DNA of 64,000 bases, taken from the NCBI RefSeq assembly GCF_002127215.1, contig NZ_NFUT01000006.1, forward strand, positions 163,347 to 227,346, in the 5' to 3' direction. The stretch comes from Hydrogenophaga sp. IBVHS2. GTDB lineage: Bacteria; Pseudomonadota; Gammaproteobacteria; Burkholderiales; Burkholderiaceae_C. The notes below the pieces were generated by a model. The model did no database searches. It was not told the origin of the DNA and saw only the letters and a list, made by a program, of their open reading frames with translations. A program made the position numbers and the translations under genes. Below are positions 29,741 to 38,653 of this stretch, one piece after another; positions within the stretch are counted from its first letter, which is position 1; each line of letters begins with the position of its first letter.

Positions 29741-30595
29741 CTAGCTGGGCGAATACGCCAGCCGCACATAGATGGGGGCGAAGGCTTCCGCCTGGGTGAG
29801 CTCGATCAGGGTTTCCTTGGCCAGTTCCAGCATGGCGATGAAGGTCACCACCAGCACCGGCGTGCCCCGGCTCACGTCGAACAGCTCGCCGAATTCCACG
29901 AAGCGTCGGCCCTGCAGCTGGCGCAGCACGATGCTCATGTGCTCGCGCACCGAGAGTTCCTCGCGGCTGATGCGGTGGTGCTGCACCAGCTTCGCACGGC
30001 GCAGGATGTCGCGCCAGGCCGACTGCAGATCGACCGCATGCACATCGGGGAAACGCGGCACCAGCGCCTGCTCCACATAGACGGCGGCGCGCAGGAAGTC
30101 GCGCCCGTACTGCGGCACCTCGGCCAGCCGGTGGGCCGCGAGCTTCATCTGTTCGTATTCGAGCAGGCGGCGCACCAGTTCGGCCCGGGGGTCTTCGGCT
30201 TCCTCGCCCTCGGCCACCTTCTTGGGCGGCAGCAGCATGCGGCTCTTGATCTCGATCAGCATGGCCGCCATCAGCAGGTACTCGGCGGCCAGTTCCAGGT
30301 TGCCGGCCCGGATCTCCTCCACATAGGCCAGGTACTGGCGGGTGACCGCCGCCATGGGGATGTCGAGGATGTTGAAGTTCTGCTTGCGGATCAGGTAGAG
30401 CAGCAGGTCCAGCGGGCCCTCGAAGGCCTCCAGGAAGACCCGCAGCGCGTCCGGCGGTATGTAGAGGTCCTGCGGCAGCTTGAACAGCGGCTCGCCGTAC
30501 AGGCGGGCCAGCGCCACGTGGTCCACCACCGTGGGCATCACCTCGTCGATGCCGGCGGGTGCCTCGTCGAGCGAGGGGACCTCGGGGCTGCTCAT
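29741..30595 (-). CDS. scpA: Segregation and condensation protein A
   Basis: Kleisin subunit that, with ScpB and SMC, compacts and separates chromosomes. The 284-residue protein has the family signature EAFEGPLDLLLYLIRKQNFNI, then DIPMAAVTRQYLAYVEE and ELAAEYLLMAAMLIEIKSRMLLPP, with a winged-helix end (VVTFIAMLELAKETLIELTQ). The N-terminal ~35 residues are an acidic variable extension. It lies between the DUF3460 gene (10-base gap) and nadB (15-base gap) on the minus strand, so the three form a likely operon. scpB is not in the window. Confidence 0.94.
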   Translation of the reverse strand: MSSPEVPSLDEAPAGIDEVMPTVVDHVALARLYGEPLFKLPQDLYIPPDALRVFLEAFEGPLDLLLYLIRKQNFNILDIPMAAVTRQYLAYVEEIRAGNLELAAEYLLMAAMLIEIKSRMLLPPKKVAEGEEAEDPRAELVRRLLEYEQMKLAAHRLAEVPQYGRDFLRAAVYVEQALVPRFPDVHAVDLQSAWRDILRRAKLVQHHRISREELSVREHMSIVLRQLQGRRFVEFGELFDVSRGTPVLVVTFIAMLELAKETLIELTQAEAFAPIYVRLAYSPS

Positions 30596-30605
30596 GGGCG
30601 GGGCA

Positions 30606-30818
30606 TCACTTCAGACCGGATTCGGTCTGGTAGACGTAGGGCTTCTGGGCCACGCGGGCGGCCTGGGCCTGGGCAGCGAACTCGGGGTCGACGGCGCGGT
30701 CCCACAGCAGGGCGCGACCCTGACGCTGCTCCTGTTCCAGCGACGGCTTCTGTGCCTTGAGCTGGTCGATGAACTGGGTGGCGTCGGACTGGTAGTCGGG
30801 GCGGCGGAAGAACGGCAT
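30606..30818 (-). CDS. DUF3460 family small protein
   Basis: A 70-residue protein, MPFFRRPDYQSDATQFIDQLK at the start, then a charged helical stretch (QKPSLEQEQRQGRALLWD) and a C-terminal AQKPYVYQTE. This is the DUF3460 pattern, a betaproteobacterial small protein regularly placed in front of scpA. No membrane segment or known motif; function unknown. A TAAAAT -10-like hexamer lies 30 bases upstream of its ATG. Confidence 0.85.
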   Translation of the reverse strand: MPFFRRPDYQSDATQFIDQLKAQKPSLEQEQRQGRALLWDRAVDPEFAAQAQAARVAQKPYVYQTESGLK

Positions 30819-30847
30819 GGTGGACGACGACAGGGCGGAAACCCCGG

Positions 30848-30853
30848 ATTTTA
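30848..30853 (-). promoter_or_regulatory. Possible -10 element (TAAAAT) for the DUF3460-scpA-nadB run
   Basis: TAAAAT on the minus strand, 30 bases before the DUF3460 ATG, is set between the arms of a 6-base inverted repeat (CCCCGG at 30842-30847 and CCGGGG at 30856-30861). Promoter use is inferred from the hexamer, the distance and the repeat of this arrangement elsewhere in the window. Confidence 0.4.
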
Positions 30854-30936
30854 AGCCGGGGGGTCTGTACGTCCGGTCACAGTGCCCTGTACCCCCCGCC
30901 GTACACTGGCCGTTCTTTCGCATGGGAGTCGCTGCA

Positions 30937-31467
30937 ATGAACCAAAAGACCGGCTGGCTGGCCACCGTGGCCCGGGTGGCCCGCAACGCCGTGGCCGTGC
31001 TGGGGGCGGTGGGGCTGGTGGGGGCCTGTGACCTCAAGAACATCGCCGAGCTGGAGCCGGGTGTCTCGACCGAGGCCGACGTGAAGGAAAAATTCGGTCC
31101 GCCCGAGGCGGTGTGGGACGGGGAGGACGGCGCCCAGGTGTACGAGTACAACCGCCAGCCCGAGGGCGTGGTGAACTACATGATCACCATCGGCCCGGAC
31201 GGCAAGCTGGTGGGCATTGCCCAGGTGCTGACCGAGGCCAACTTCGACCGGGTCCAGCCCGGCATGCCCATGGAGCAGGTGCGCCGCATGCTGGGCAAGC
31301 CGCGCAAGGTGACCACCTATGCGCTCAAGAAGGAAACCCACTACGACTGGCGCTACCAGCCGCAGAGCTCGACCGAGATGTGGATCTTCAGTGCCGTGTT
31401 CAACGCCGACATGCGGGTGGTCAACACGCTGCGCACGCCGGACCCGGACATCCAGAACCGGCGCTGA
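30937..31467 (+). CDS. BamE/SmpA-OmlA-like outer-membrane lipoprotein
   Basis: A 176-residue lipoprotein with signal peptide and lipobox LVGAC (about residues 27-31). The mature part contains two BamE/SmpA-like repeats: LEPGVSTEADVKEKFGPP and VQPGMPMEQVRRMLGKP, each a hinge of the form G-x(n)-V-x(n)-G-x-P. BamE is an accessory subunit of the outer-membrane protein assembly machine; two tandem repeats are more than the single domain of classic BamE, so this may be a related envelope lipoprotein. ATG 30937 has GGGAG upstream at good distance. The gene is flanked by the divergent DUF3460 gene and a convergent hypothetical gene. Confidence 0.82.
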   Translation: MNQKTGWLATVARVARNAVAVLGAVGLVGACDLKNIAELEPGVSTEADVKEKFGPPEAVWDGEDGAQVYEYNRQPEGVVNYMITIGPDGKLVGIAQVLTEANFDRVQPGMPMEQVRRMLGKPRKVTTYALKKETHYDWRYQPQSSTEMWIFSAVFNADMRVVNTLRTPDPDIQNRR

Positions 31468-31483
31468 GGCGCAGCCCGGCGCG

Positions 31484-31921
31484 TCAGCCGGGGCGCTGGC
31501 CATCCGGCCCCTGGCGCAGCTCCCTGATGTAGTCCAGCATCATGCCGCCCGGAGCCAGCCGGATGCCGGGCAGGTCGCCCGCGGTGGGGTGGACCGTCCA
31601 CAGACCTGGCGTCATGTGCCGCTCCAGCAGGTGCCGGCATTCACCGTGCAGCTGCTCGATCTCGCGGCTGGAGGTCGGGATCGGGCCCCGCAGCGCCCAA
31701 CCGATGTCAGGGTGGTTCCAGGGCAGCGACTGGCCCCGTGCTTCGCACAGACTGGCCAGCAGCCGGGCCGCCCGGGACTGCTTCTCTGCCGGGGGCAGGC
31801 CGTGCAGCCATCGCTGGAGTTCGGCCACGGGTCCGGGGAGTCTTTCGTTGCTGGGCTTGGCCTCGATCGGGGCCATGCACACGGAGACGAGACAGTTCTG
31901 TACGTAGGTGGTGGGGGACAT
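31484..31921 (-). CDS. Hypothetical protein, 145 residues
   Basis: Not recognised. The reading frame is open for 145 residues, with a Cys/Val-containing N-terminus and then a more protein-like part: LPGPVAELQRWLHGLPP, SRAARLLASLCEARG, DIGWALRGPIPTSSREIEQLHGE and APGGMMLDYIRELR. A start at the second Met (ATG 31876, MAPIEAKPSN) is also plausible; neither has a clear ribosome site. It lies between the convergent BamE-like gene (16-base gap) and metG, 49 bases from the metG stop, on the metG strand. The gap would otherwise be empty, which supports a gene. Confidence 0.6.
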   Translation of the reverse strand: MSPTTYVQNCLVSVCMAPIEAKPSNERLPGPVAELQRWLHGLPPAEKQSRAARLLASLCEARGQSLPWNHPDIGWALRGPIPTSSREIEQLHGECRHLLERHMTPGLWTVHPTAGDLPGIRLAPGGMMLDYIRELRQGPDGQRPG

Positions 31922-31970
31922 GGGCGGATTCGCGTTGTGAAGGACAACGCTCCGTAACCGTCCGCCCCCG

Positions 31971-34016
31971 TCAGTTCACGCGCATGCCCGGCTGTGCCCC
32001 GGGCCACGGCCGCAGCACGAAGATGCCAGGCTGGGCCTTTTCGTCGGCGTGGCTGGCGGCCAGCACCATGCCTTCGCTCACGCCGAACTTCATCTTGCGC
32101 GGTGCCAGGTTGGCCACCATCACCGTCATCTGGCCGATCAGGTCTTCGGGCTTGTACATGCTGGCGATGCCGCTGAACACGTTGCGGTGCCGGCCTTCGC
32201 CCACATCCAGCGTCAGGCGCAGCAGCTTGGTCGAGCCTTCCACGGCTTCGCAGTTCACGATCTGTGCGATGCGCAGGTCGACCTTGGTGAAGTCGTCGAT
32301 GGTGATGGTGTCGGCCACCGCCTCGCCGCCGGGCAGCGGCGCCGCCTCGACCGGGGCCGGCGGCGGCTCGAACAGCGCATCGAGCTGTTTCGGGTCGACG
32401 CGCTGCATCAGGTGCTGGTAGGGCTGGATGCTGGCCACCAGCGACGCATTGTGCCAGCTGGCCATGTCGGCGCCGGTCAGGGCCTGCACGCGGGATGCGA
32501 TGTCGGGCAGCACCGGTGCCAGGTAACGGGCCAACGTGGTGAAGGCGTTCACCAGCACCGAACACACCTGCTGCAGGCGCGGGTCGTTGGCCGGGTCCTT
32601 GGCCAGGTCCCAGGGTTTGTGCTGGTCCACATAGGCGTTGACCCGGTCGGCCAGGGCCATGATCTCGCGCATGGCGCGGCCGTATTCGCGGCCGTCGTAG
32701 TGGGCGGCGATGCCTGCGCTCGCGGTGCGGATGTCGGCCAGCAGGGCAGTGCCCTGGTCGTCGAAGGTCTGGGTGAGCTGGCCGCCGAAGCGCTTGGTCA
32801 GGAAGCCGGCCGAGCGCGAGACGATGTTGACGAACTTGCCGATCAGGTCGCTGTTGACCCGCAGCATGAAGTCCTCGCGGTTGAAGTCGACGTCCTCGTT
32901 GCGGGCCGACAGCTTGGCCGCCAGGTAGTAGCGCAGCCATTCGGGGTTCATGCCGAGCTGCAGGTACTTGAGCGGGTCCAGGCCGGTGCCCCGGCTCTTG
33001 CTCATCTTCTCGCCGTTGTTGATGGTGAGGAAGCCGTGCACGAACACCGCGTTGGGCGTCTTGCGGCCGCTGAAGTGCAGCATGGCCGGCCAGAACAGCG
33101 TGTGGAAGGTGATGATGTCCTTGCCGATGAAGTGGAACTGCTCGGTGGTCGGATCGGCCATGAAGGCTTCAAAGTCGCGACCGGTCTTGTCGAACAGGTT
33201 CTTCAGCGACGCCAGGTAGCCGATGGGGGCGTCCAGCCACACATAGAAGTACTTGCCCGGTGCATCTGGAATCTCGATGCCGAAGTAAGGCGCGTCGCGG
33301 CTGATGTCCCAGTCGCCCAGCTTGGTCTTGCCCGATTCATCAGGCTCGATCCACTCGCTGATCTTGTTCAGCACCTCGGGCTGTACCGCGCCGCTTTGCG
33401 TCCACTGGTCGAGAAATTCGAGGCAGCGCGGGTCGGAGAGCTTGAAGAAAAAGTGTTCCGAGTTCCGCAGCTCCGGCTTCGCGCCAGAGAGCGCGGAGTA
33501 CGGCTTGATCAGGTCGGTCGGGCTGTAGACCTTGCCGCAGACCTCGCAGTTGTCACCGTACTGGTCCTTGGCATGGCAGTTGGGGCACTCGCCCTTGATG
33601 AACCGGTCAGGCAGGAACATGTTCTTCTCGGGGTCGAAGAACTGCTCGATCGTGCGCGTTTCGATCAGGCCATTGGCCTTGAGCGCGCGGTACACGTCTT
33701 GCGCCAGCGCGTGGTTTTCCGGCGCGTCGGTGCTGTGCCAGTTGTCGAAACCGATGTGAAAGCCATCCAGATAGGGCTTGCGGCCGGCAGCGATGTCCGC
33801 CACGAACTGCTGCGGCGTCTTGCCGGCCTTGTCGGCGGCGATCATGATCGGCGCGCCGTGCGCGTCGTCGGCGCAGACAAAGCTCACCTCGTGCCCCTGC
33901 ATGCGCTGGAACCGCACCCAGATGTCGGCCTGGATGTATTCCATGATGTGGCCGATGTGGAAGTGGCCGTTGGCGTAGGGCAGGGCGGTGGTGACGAACA
34001 GTCGGCGCTGGCTCAT
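31971..34016 (-). CDS. metG: Methionyl-tRNA synthetase
   Basis: Charges initiator and elongator tRNA-Met. The 681-residue class I synthetase has the HIGH motif in [14 protein letters not shown], a zinc knuckle with [18 protein letters not shown], and KMSKS in the [11 protein letters not shown] block; a C-terminal tRNA-binding domain ([21 protein letters not shown]) is appended, as in the long bacterial form. Codons are not uniform: between about 33230 and 33850 the gene uses many GCG, ACG, CAA, GTA, CCT and TCT codons, unlike the GCC/ACC/CAG-dominated ends and neighbours. This suggests a recombined central segment. It diverges from apbC over 167 bases; a TAAAAT hexamer sits 30 bases upstream. 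Confidence 0.97.
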   Translation of the reverse strand: MSQRRLFVTTALPYANGHFHIGHIMEYIQADIWVRFQRMQGHEVSFVCADDAHGAPIMIAADKAGKTPQQFVADIAAGRKPYLDGFHIGFDNWHSTDAPENHALAQDVYRALKANGLIETRTIEQFFDPEKNMFLPDRFIKGECPNCHAKDQYGDNCEVCGKVYSPTDLIKPYSALSGAKPELRNSEHFFFKLSDPRCLEFLDQWTQSGAVQPEVLNKISEWIEPDESGKTKLGDWDISRDAPYFGIEIPDAPGKYFYVWLDAPIGYLASLKNLFDKTGRDFEAFMADPTTEQFHFIGKDIITFHTLFWPAMLHFSGRKTPNAVFVHGFLTINNGEKMSKSRGTGLDPLKYLQLGMNPEWLRYYLAAKLSARNEDVDFNREDFMLRVNSDLIGKFVNIVSRSAGFLTKRFGGQLTQTFDDQGTALLADIRTASAGIAAHYDGREYGRAMREIMALADRVNAYVDQHKPWDLAKDPANDPRLQQVCSVLVNAFTTLARYLAPVLPDIASRVQALTGADMASWHNASLVASIQPYQHLMQRVDPKQLDALFEPPPAPVEAAPLPGGEAVADTITIDDFTKVDLRIAQIVNCEAVEGSTKLLRLTLDVGEGRHRNVFSGIASMYKPEDLIGQMTVMVANLAPRKMKFGVSEGMVLAASHADEKAQPGIFVLRPWPGAQPGMRVN

Positions 34017-34046
34017 GGCGGGTGCGATCCAAAAGGGGAACCCGTG

Positions 34047-34052
34047 ATTTTA
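34047..34052 (-). promoter_or_regulatory. Possible -10 element (TAAAAT) for metG
   Basis: TAAAAT on the minus strand ends 30 bases before the metG ATG and is preceded by GGCC, the same arrangement seen before two other genes. No clear -35 box. Confidence 0.4.
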
Positions 34053-34183
34053 GGCCGGGGGATGTCCGCACGAGGACTGTGTGAATCCCGTCGCCCGGGC
34101 CGGGGCGGTAGACTCTCGGCCGCGTTCGATACCCTGCCCCCTTAGTCAGCCCCCCATTTCACATTCCCCGGAGACACTTTTCC

Positions 34184-35275
34184 ATGGCCGTCGATCAACA
34201 GGCGCTGCTGTCCGCATTGCAAGCCGTCCAGGACCCGAACACCGGGCGCGATTTCGTCTCCACCAAGGCGCTGAAGAACCTGCAGCTGCAGGATGGCGAC
34301 GTCTCCTTCGACATCGAGCTGGGCTACCCGGCCAAGAGCCAGATGCCCGCCCTGCGCAAGGCCCTGATCGCCGCCGCCAAGGGCGTGGCCGGCGTGGAGA
34401 ACGTGTCGGTCAACATCACCACCAAGGTGATTGCCCATGCGGTGCAGCGCGGCGTGCAGCTCATGCCCAACGTGAAGAACATCGTGGCCGTGGCGTCCGG
34501 CAAGGGCGGCGTGGGCAAGAGCACCACGGCGGTGAACCTGGCCCTGGCCCTGGCCGCCGAAGGCGCCAAGGTCGGCATCCTGGACGCCGACATCTACGGC
34601 CCCAGCCAGCCCATGATGCTGGGCGTGGAAGGCCGGCCCGAGAGCGCCGACGGCCAGACCATGGAGCCGCTGGAGAACTACGGCATCCAGGTCATCTCCA
34701 TCGGCTTCCTGATCGACCGCGACGAGGCCATGATCTGGCGCGGCCCCATGGCCACCCAGGCGCTGGAGCAGCTGCTGCGCCAGACCAACTGGAAGGACCT
34801 GGACTACCTCATCGTCGACATGCCCCCGGGCACCGGCGACATCCAGCTCACCCTGTCCCAGCGCGTGCCGCTGACCGGTGCGGTCATCGTCACCACGCCG
34901 CAGGACATCGCCCTGCTCGACGCCCGCAAGGGCATCAAGATGTTCGAGAAGGTGGGCGTGCCCATTCTGGGCATCGTGGAGAACATGGCGGTGCACGTGT
35001 GCGAGAAGTGCGGCCATGTGGAGCACATCTTCGGTGCCGACGGCGGCAAGAACATGGCGGCCGAGTACGGCATGGACTACCTGGGCGCCCTGCCGCTGAA
35101 CATGAGCATCCGGGTGCAGGCCGACAGCGGCATGCCCACCGTGGTGGCCGATCCCGAGGGCGAGATCGCCGGCCTGTACAAGGGCGTGGCGCGTCAGGTG
35201 GCCATCAAGATCGCGGCCAAGGCCAAGGACTTCTCGTCCAAGTTCCCCAGCATCAAGATCTCCAAGGACACCTGA
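34184..35275 (+). CDS. apbC: Mrp/ApbC iron-sulphur cluster carrier ATPase
   Basis: A 363-residue P-loop scaffold or carrier for Fe-S clusters in the cytoplasm. N-terminal DUF59/MIP18 domain (about residues 1-90) is followed by the deviant Walker A GKGGVGKSTTAVNLA (about residue 106), DADIYGPSQPMMLG, VDMPPGTGDIQLTLSQ and the cluster-ligating CxxC in HVCEKCGHVEHIFG. It would help to mature the many Fe-S proteins encoded in this window (BoxA, FdhA, FdhB, the polyferredoxin, NadA). Diverges from metG, a frequent pairing; converges on the benzoate-CoA ligase gene with a short hairpin in between. Confidence 0.95.
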   Translation: MAVDQQALLSALQAVQDPNTGRDFVSTKALKNLQLQDGDVSFDIELGYPAKSQMPALRKALIAAAKGVAGVENVSVNITTKVIAHAVQRGVQLMPNVKNIVAVASGKGGVGKSTTAVNLALALAAEGAKVGILDADIYGPSQPMMLGVEGRPESADGQTMEPLENYGIQVISIGFLIDRDEAMIWRGPMATQALEQLLRQTNWKDLDYLIVDMPPGTGDIQLTLSQRVPLTGAVIVTTPQDIALLDARKGIKMFEKVGVPILGIVENMAVHVCEKCGHVEHIFGADGGKNMAAEYGMDYLGALPLNMSIRVQADSGMPTVVADPEGEIAGLYKGVARQVAIKIAAKAKDFSSKFPSIKISKDT

Positions 35276-35281
35276 TCGGGC

Positions 35282-35300
35282 GCGGGGCCTGCGGCCCCGC
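35282..35300. other. Hairpin between apbC and the benzoate-CoA ligase gene
   Basis: GCGGGGCC and GGCCCCGC form a perfect 8-base stem with a TGC loop in the 33-base convergent gap. No T-run on either side, so it may terminate weakly in both directions or only protect mRNA ends. Confidence 0.4.
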
Positions 35301-35308
35301 CGGTACCG

Positions 35309-36880
35309 TCAGGCCGCCTGCTCGCGCTCGCGCAACCGGAAGCGCTGGATCTTGCCGGTGGCCGTCTTGGGCAGGTCCGGCAGGAACTCGATGAAGCGCG
35401 GGTACTTGTAGGGCGCCAGCTTCTCCTTCACGAAGGCCTGCAGCTCGGCTTCGGTGGCCTGCTGGCCGGCCTTGAGCACCACGAAGGCCTTGGTCTTGGT
35501 CAGGCCGTCGGCGTCCACCTTGCCGATCACCGCCGCTTCCAGCACCGCCGGGTGCTGCACCAGCGTGCCCTCGACCTCGAACGGGCTCACATAGATGCCG
35601 CTGACCTTGAGCATGTCGTCGTTGCGGCCGGCGTAGGTGTAGCTGCCGTCGGCGTTGCGCACGTACTTGTCGCCGCTCTTGGTCCAGCCGCCCTGGAAGG
35701 TGTCGCGCGACTTGGCGCGGTTGTTCCAGTACATGAGGGCCGCACTGGGCCCCTGGATGTAGAGGTCGCCGATCTCGCTGGAGCCGTCGGCGGTCTGGCC
35801 CACCGGCTGGCCGTCCTCGCCGCGCAGCTCCAGGGTGTAGCCCGGCACCGGGAAGCCGGTGGTGCCGTAGCGCACCTGGCCCGGGATGTTGGAGAGGAAG
35901 ATGTGCAGCATCTCGGTGGAGCCGATGCCGTCGATGATCTCCACCCCGAAATGGCGGGTCCAGCGCTCGCCGATGTCCTGCGGCAGCGCCTCGCCGGCCG
36001 ACGAACACAGGCGCAGCGCCACGGCCGAACGCGGCGGCAGGTCGGGGCTGGCGAGCATGCCGCCATAGCCGGTGGGTGCGCCGCAGAAGATGGTGGGCTT
36101 CTGCTCGGTGAAGCGCTTGAAGACCGCCTGTGGTGTGGCCCGTTCGGCCATCAGCACCACGGTGGCGCCCACGCTCAGCGGGAAGGACAGGGCGTTGCCC
36201 AGACCGTAGGCAAAGAACAGCTTGGCGGCCGAGAACACCACGTCGGATTCGTTCACGCCCAGCACGGCGCGGCCGTACAGCTCGGCGGTCCAGTACAGGT
36301 TGGCCTGGGTGTGCACCGTGCCCTTGGGCGCGCCGGTGGAGCCGCTGGAATACAGCCAGAAGGCCGGCTCCTCCCCATGGGTGTCGACGGCTTCGGCCGG
36401 CGCGCTGCGGGCCACCAGGGCGGCAAAGTCGTGTGCACCGGCGGGCAGCCCGGTGCCGCGCGAGACGATCAGGTGGGCCACGCCCGGCCCCTCGGCCAGG
36501 GCGGTCTGCAACGTGGGCAGCAGGGCGCCCGAGACGATGGCCGCCTGCGCCCGGCTGTCGGCCAGCATGTAGGCGTAGTCCTTGGCGGTCAGCAGGGTGT
36601 TGACCGCCACCGGCACCACGCCGGCGTGCAGGCAGCCCAGGAAGGCCACCACCCAGTCGCTGCTGTCGTGCGCCAGCAGCAGCACGCGTTCCTCGCGCCG
36701 CAGGCCGAGGCTGGCCAGTCCGCCGGCGAAGCGCCGCACCTGGTCGGCCAGCTGGCCGTAGGTGAGGCTTCCCTGGTCGTCGATGAGGGCGGTCTTGCCG
36801 GCACGGCCGGCGTTCTGTTCGATCAGGTGACGCGCAAAGTTGAAGCGGGTCGGCGGCGCGGTGACGGGGGTGGCGCTCAT
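35309..36880 (-). CDS. bclA: Benzoate-CoA ligase
   Basis: Activates benzoate with ATP and CoA to benzoyl-CoA, the entry to the box pathway. A 523-residue acyl-adenylate-forming enzyme: AMP-binding loop YSSGSTGAPKG (about residues 177-187), SAAKLFFAYGLGNALSFP, FCGAPTGYGG, IDGIGSTEMLHIFLSN, and the C-terminal hinge DDMLKVSGIYVSPFEVE with lysine-bearing LPKTATGKIQRF. These are the benzoate-CoA ligase family versions of the motifs. Start ATG 36880 follows GAGGAG. The gene is 12 bases after boxD on the same strand, and the divergent boxR/boxCBA set is upstream, which settles the role. Confidence 0.93.
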   Translation of the reverse strand: MSATPVTAPPTRFNFARHLIEQNAGRAGKTALIDDQGSLTYGQLADQVRRFAGGLASLGLRREERVLLLAHDSSDWVVAFLGCLHAGVVPVAVNTLLTAKDYAYMLADSRAQAAIVSGALLPTLQTALAEGPGVAHLIVSRGTGLPAGAHDFAALVARSAPAEAVDTHGEEPAFWLYSSGSTGAPKGTVHTQANLYWTAELYGRAVLGVNESDVVFSAAKLFFAYGLGNALSFPLSVGATVVLMAERATPQAVFKRFTEQKPTIFCGAPTGYGGMLASPDLPPRSAVALRLCSSAGEALPQDIGERWTRHFGVEIIDGIGSTEMLHIFLSNIPGQVRYGTTGFPVPGYTLELRGEDGQPVGQTADGSSEIGDLYIQGPSAALMYWNNRAKSRDTFQGGWTKSGDKYVRNADGSYTYAGRNDDMLKVSGIYVSPFEVEGTLVQHPAVLEAAVIGKVDADGLTKTKAFVVLKAGQQATEAELQAFVKEKLAPYKYPRFIEFLPDLPKTATGKIQRFRLREREQAA

Positions 36881-36892
36881 GGTGGTGTCTCC

Positions 36893-38491
36893 TCAGGGCT
36901 GGAAAGCGTGGCCGCTGGTGGCCAGGGCGTCAAGGGCATCGAGTGCGGCGGTGCTGGCCTGCACCGCGCTGCGGCGGTGGTAGAAGCCCAGGGCGCGCAG
37001 GCCGCCCAGTTCTTCACCGCCGCCGGCGCGGCCGGGGCCTCCGTGCAGGGATTGCGGCATCACGTTGCCGTGGCCGGTGTGCAGGCTGGCCACATCGGGC
37101 GAGACGGCATGCACCCGGCCATGCAGCGGTGCCAGGGCGAGCGCGGCGCGGGCCACGAAGGCCGGGTCGGCGCTGTAGACCGAGCACACCAGCGAGCCTT
37201 CGCCACGGGCGATCAGCTCCAGGGCCTGGGCTTCATCGTCGTAGGCCATGAGCGTGGCCACCGGGCCGAACACCTCCACCCGGTGCAGCACGTCCGCACG
37301 GGACGGCTCGGTGCAGCCCAGCAGCGTGGGGGCCACGCAGGCGGCCACCGCCGGATCGGCATCCACCAGCGGGACGCTGCTGCCGTCGAACAGCACGCCG
37401 GCCTCGGTCTTGAGCTGCGCCAGACCGGCGCGCACGTTGTCGGCCTGTTCGCGGCTGACCAGCGAGCCCATGCGCACCGACCCATGCCGCGGGTTGCCCA
37501 CCGTCACCCTGGCCAGCTGGGCGCCGATGGCCTGTGCGGTGGCATCGAACAGCTCGCGCGGCACGAAGATGCGGCGGATGGCGGTGCACTTCTGGCCGCT
37601 CTTGACCGTCATTTCCCGCACCACTTCCTTCACCAGCAGGCCGAAGGCCTCGCTGCCTTCGGTGGCGGCGGGGTCGAGCAGGGCGCTGTTGAGGCTGTCG
37701 GCCTCGATGTTGCAGCGCACCGAGCGCTCGGCCACGGCCGGGTGGCTGCGGATGATGCGGGCGGTGTCGGCCGAGCCGGTGAAGGACACCACGTCGAAGG
37801 GCTGCAGGCAGTCCATCAGGCCGGCGGACGAGCCGCACACCACCGACAGTGCGCCGGGCGGCAGCACGCCGGCGTCCACCACGTCCTGCACCATGCGCTG
37901 GGTCAGCCAGGCGGTGGCGGTCGCCGGCTTCACGATCACCGGAACGCCGGAGAGCAGGGCCGGGGCGGCCTTCTCCCACAGGCCCCAGCTCGGGAAATTG
38001 AAGGCATTGATGAACAGCGCCACGCCGGGGGTGGGGGTGAGGATGTGCTGGCTCTGGAACAGCGGGTCCTTGCCCATGCGGATGCGGTCCCCATCGCGCA
38101 GGCAGCGGGCATCGCCCAGGCGCTCGCCCTGGCGGGCGTAGGTGGACAGGGTGAAGATGCCGCCATCGATGTCCACCGCCGAATCGCGGGTGACGGTGCC
38201 CGAGTTGGCGGTGGCGATGGCGTAGTAGTCGTCCTTGCGGGCCTGCAGCACGTCGACCACGGCACCCAGCAGGGCGGCCCGCTCGCGGTAGCTCAGTGCG
38301 CGCAGGGCGCGGCCGCCCTGTTCGCGGGCGAAGGCAAACGCCGCCGGCAGGTTCAGGCCGGCGCTGCTCACCCGGGCCAGTTCGGTGCCCAGCACCGGGT
38401 CGAACAGCGGCAGGCCGGGGCCGGTGCCGGTCTGCCAGCGGCCCTCCACGAAGTTGGGCAGCAGGGGGGCGGGAGGGGTCGTGGACGGCAT
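36893..38491 (-). CDS. boxD: 3,4-dehydroadipyl-CoA semialdehyde dehydrogenase
   Basis: Oxidises the semialdehyde released by BoxC to 3,4-dehydroadipyl-CoA with NADP+. The 532-residue aldehyde dehydrogenase belongs to the PaaZ/BoxD type: INAFNFPSWGLWEKAAPALL, FTGSADTARI, the glutamate-bearing CNIEADSLNSALLDP, the catalytic cysteine in SGQKCTAIRRIFVP, and LHRVEVFGPVATLMAY. Unlike PaaZ there is no C-terminal hydratase domain. ATG 38491 is preferred; a TTG four codons upstream is possible. Upstream lie two TGCA-N6-TGCA operator-like boxes shared with boxR. In operon with the benzoate-CoA ligase gene. Confidence 0.93.
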   Translation of the reverse strand: MPSTTPPAPLLPNFVEGRWQTGTGPGLPLFDPVLGTELARVSSAGLNLPAAFAFAREQGGRALRALSYRERAALLGAVVDVLQARKDDYYAIATANSGTVTRDSAVDIDGGIFTLSTYARQGERLGDARCLRDGDRIRMGKDPLFQSQHILTPTPGVALFINAFNFPSWGLWEKAAPALLSGVPVIVKPATATAWLTQRMVQDVVDAGVLPPGALSVVCGSSAGLMDCLQPFDVVSFTGSADTARIIRSHPAVAERSVRCNIEADSLNSALLDPAATEGSEAFGLLVKEVVREMTVKSGQKCTAIRRIFVPRELFDATAQAIGAQLARVTVGNPRHGSVRMGSLVSREQADNVRAGLAQLKTEAGVLFDGSSVPLVDADPAVAACVAPTLLGCTEPSRADVLHRVEVFGPVATLMAYDDEAQALELIARGEGSLVCSVYSADPAFVARAALALAPLHGRVHAVSPDVASLHTGHGNVMPQSLHGGPGRAGGGEELGGLRALGFYHRRSAVQASTAALDALDALATSGHAFQP

Positions 38492-38548
38492 GGATCGCTT
38501 CAAAAAAAGGCGGCAGGCTGGCCGCAGGGACGGGAATGGCGCTATAAC

Positions 38549-38562
38549 TGCACTATCTTGCA
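38549..38562. promoter_or_regulatory. BoxR-type operator 1 (TGCA-N6-TGCA)
   Basis: TGCA at 38549-38552 and 38559-38562, separated by six bases, in the boxD/boxR divergent region. BoxR and the related BzdR are reported to recognise TGCA boxes with this spacing; binding here is inferred. Confidence 0.7.
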
Positions 38563-38574
38563 GCTTGGCTAATG

Positions 38575-38588
38575 TGCATTAAAGTGCA
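38575..38588. promoter_or_regulatory. BoxR-type operator 2 (TGCA-N6-TGCA)
   Basis: A second copy, TGCA at 38575-38578 and 38585-38588, 26 bases from the first, so both lie nearly on the same DNA face. Placed to control boxD-bclA leftward and boxR rightward. Confidence 0.7.
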
Positions 38589-38653
38589 TGTTTTGTCGAG
38601 CGTCCCGCCGTTCCTTGTTCCACAGGGTTTTCCCGAAGCACCTGTCCCCACCC

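Noticed and set aside
27917..30760. A 947-codon plus-strand frame opposite nadB and scpA
   Set aside because: Shadow; nadB and scpA on the minus strand are certain.
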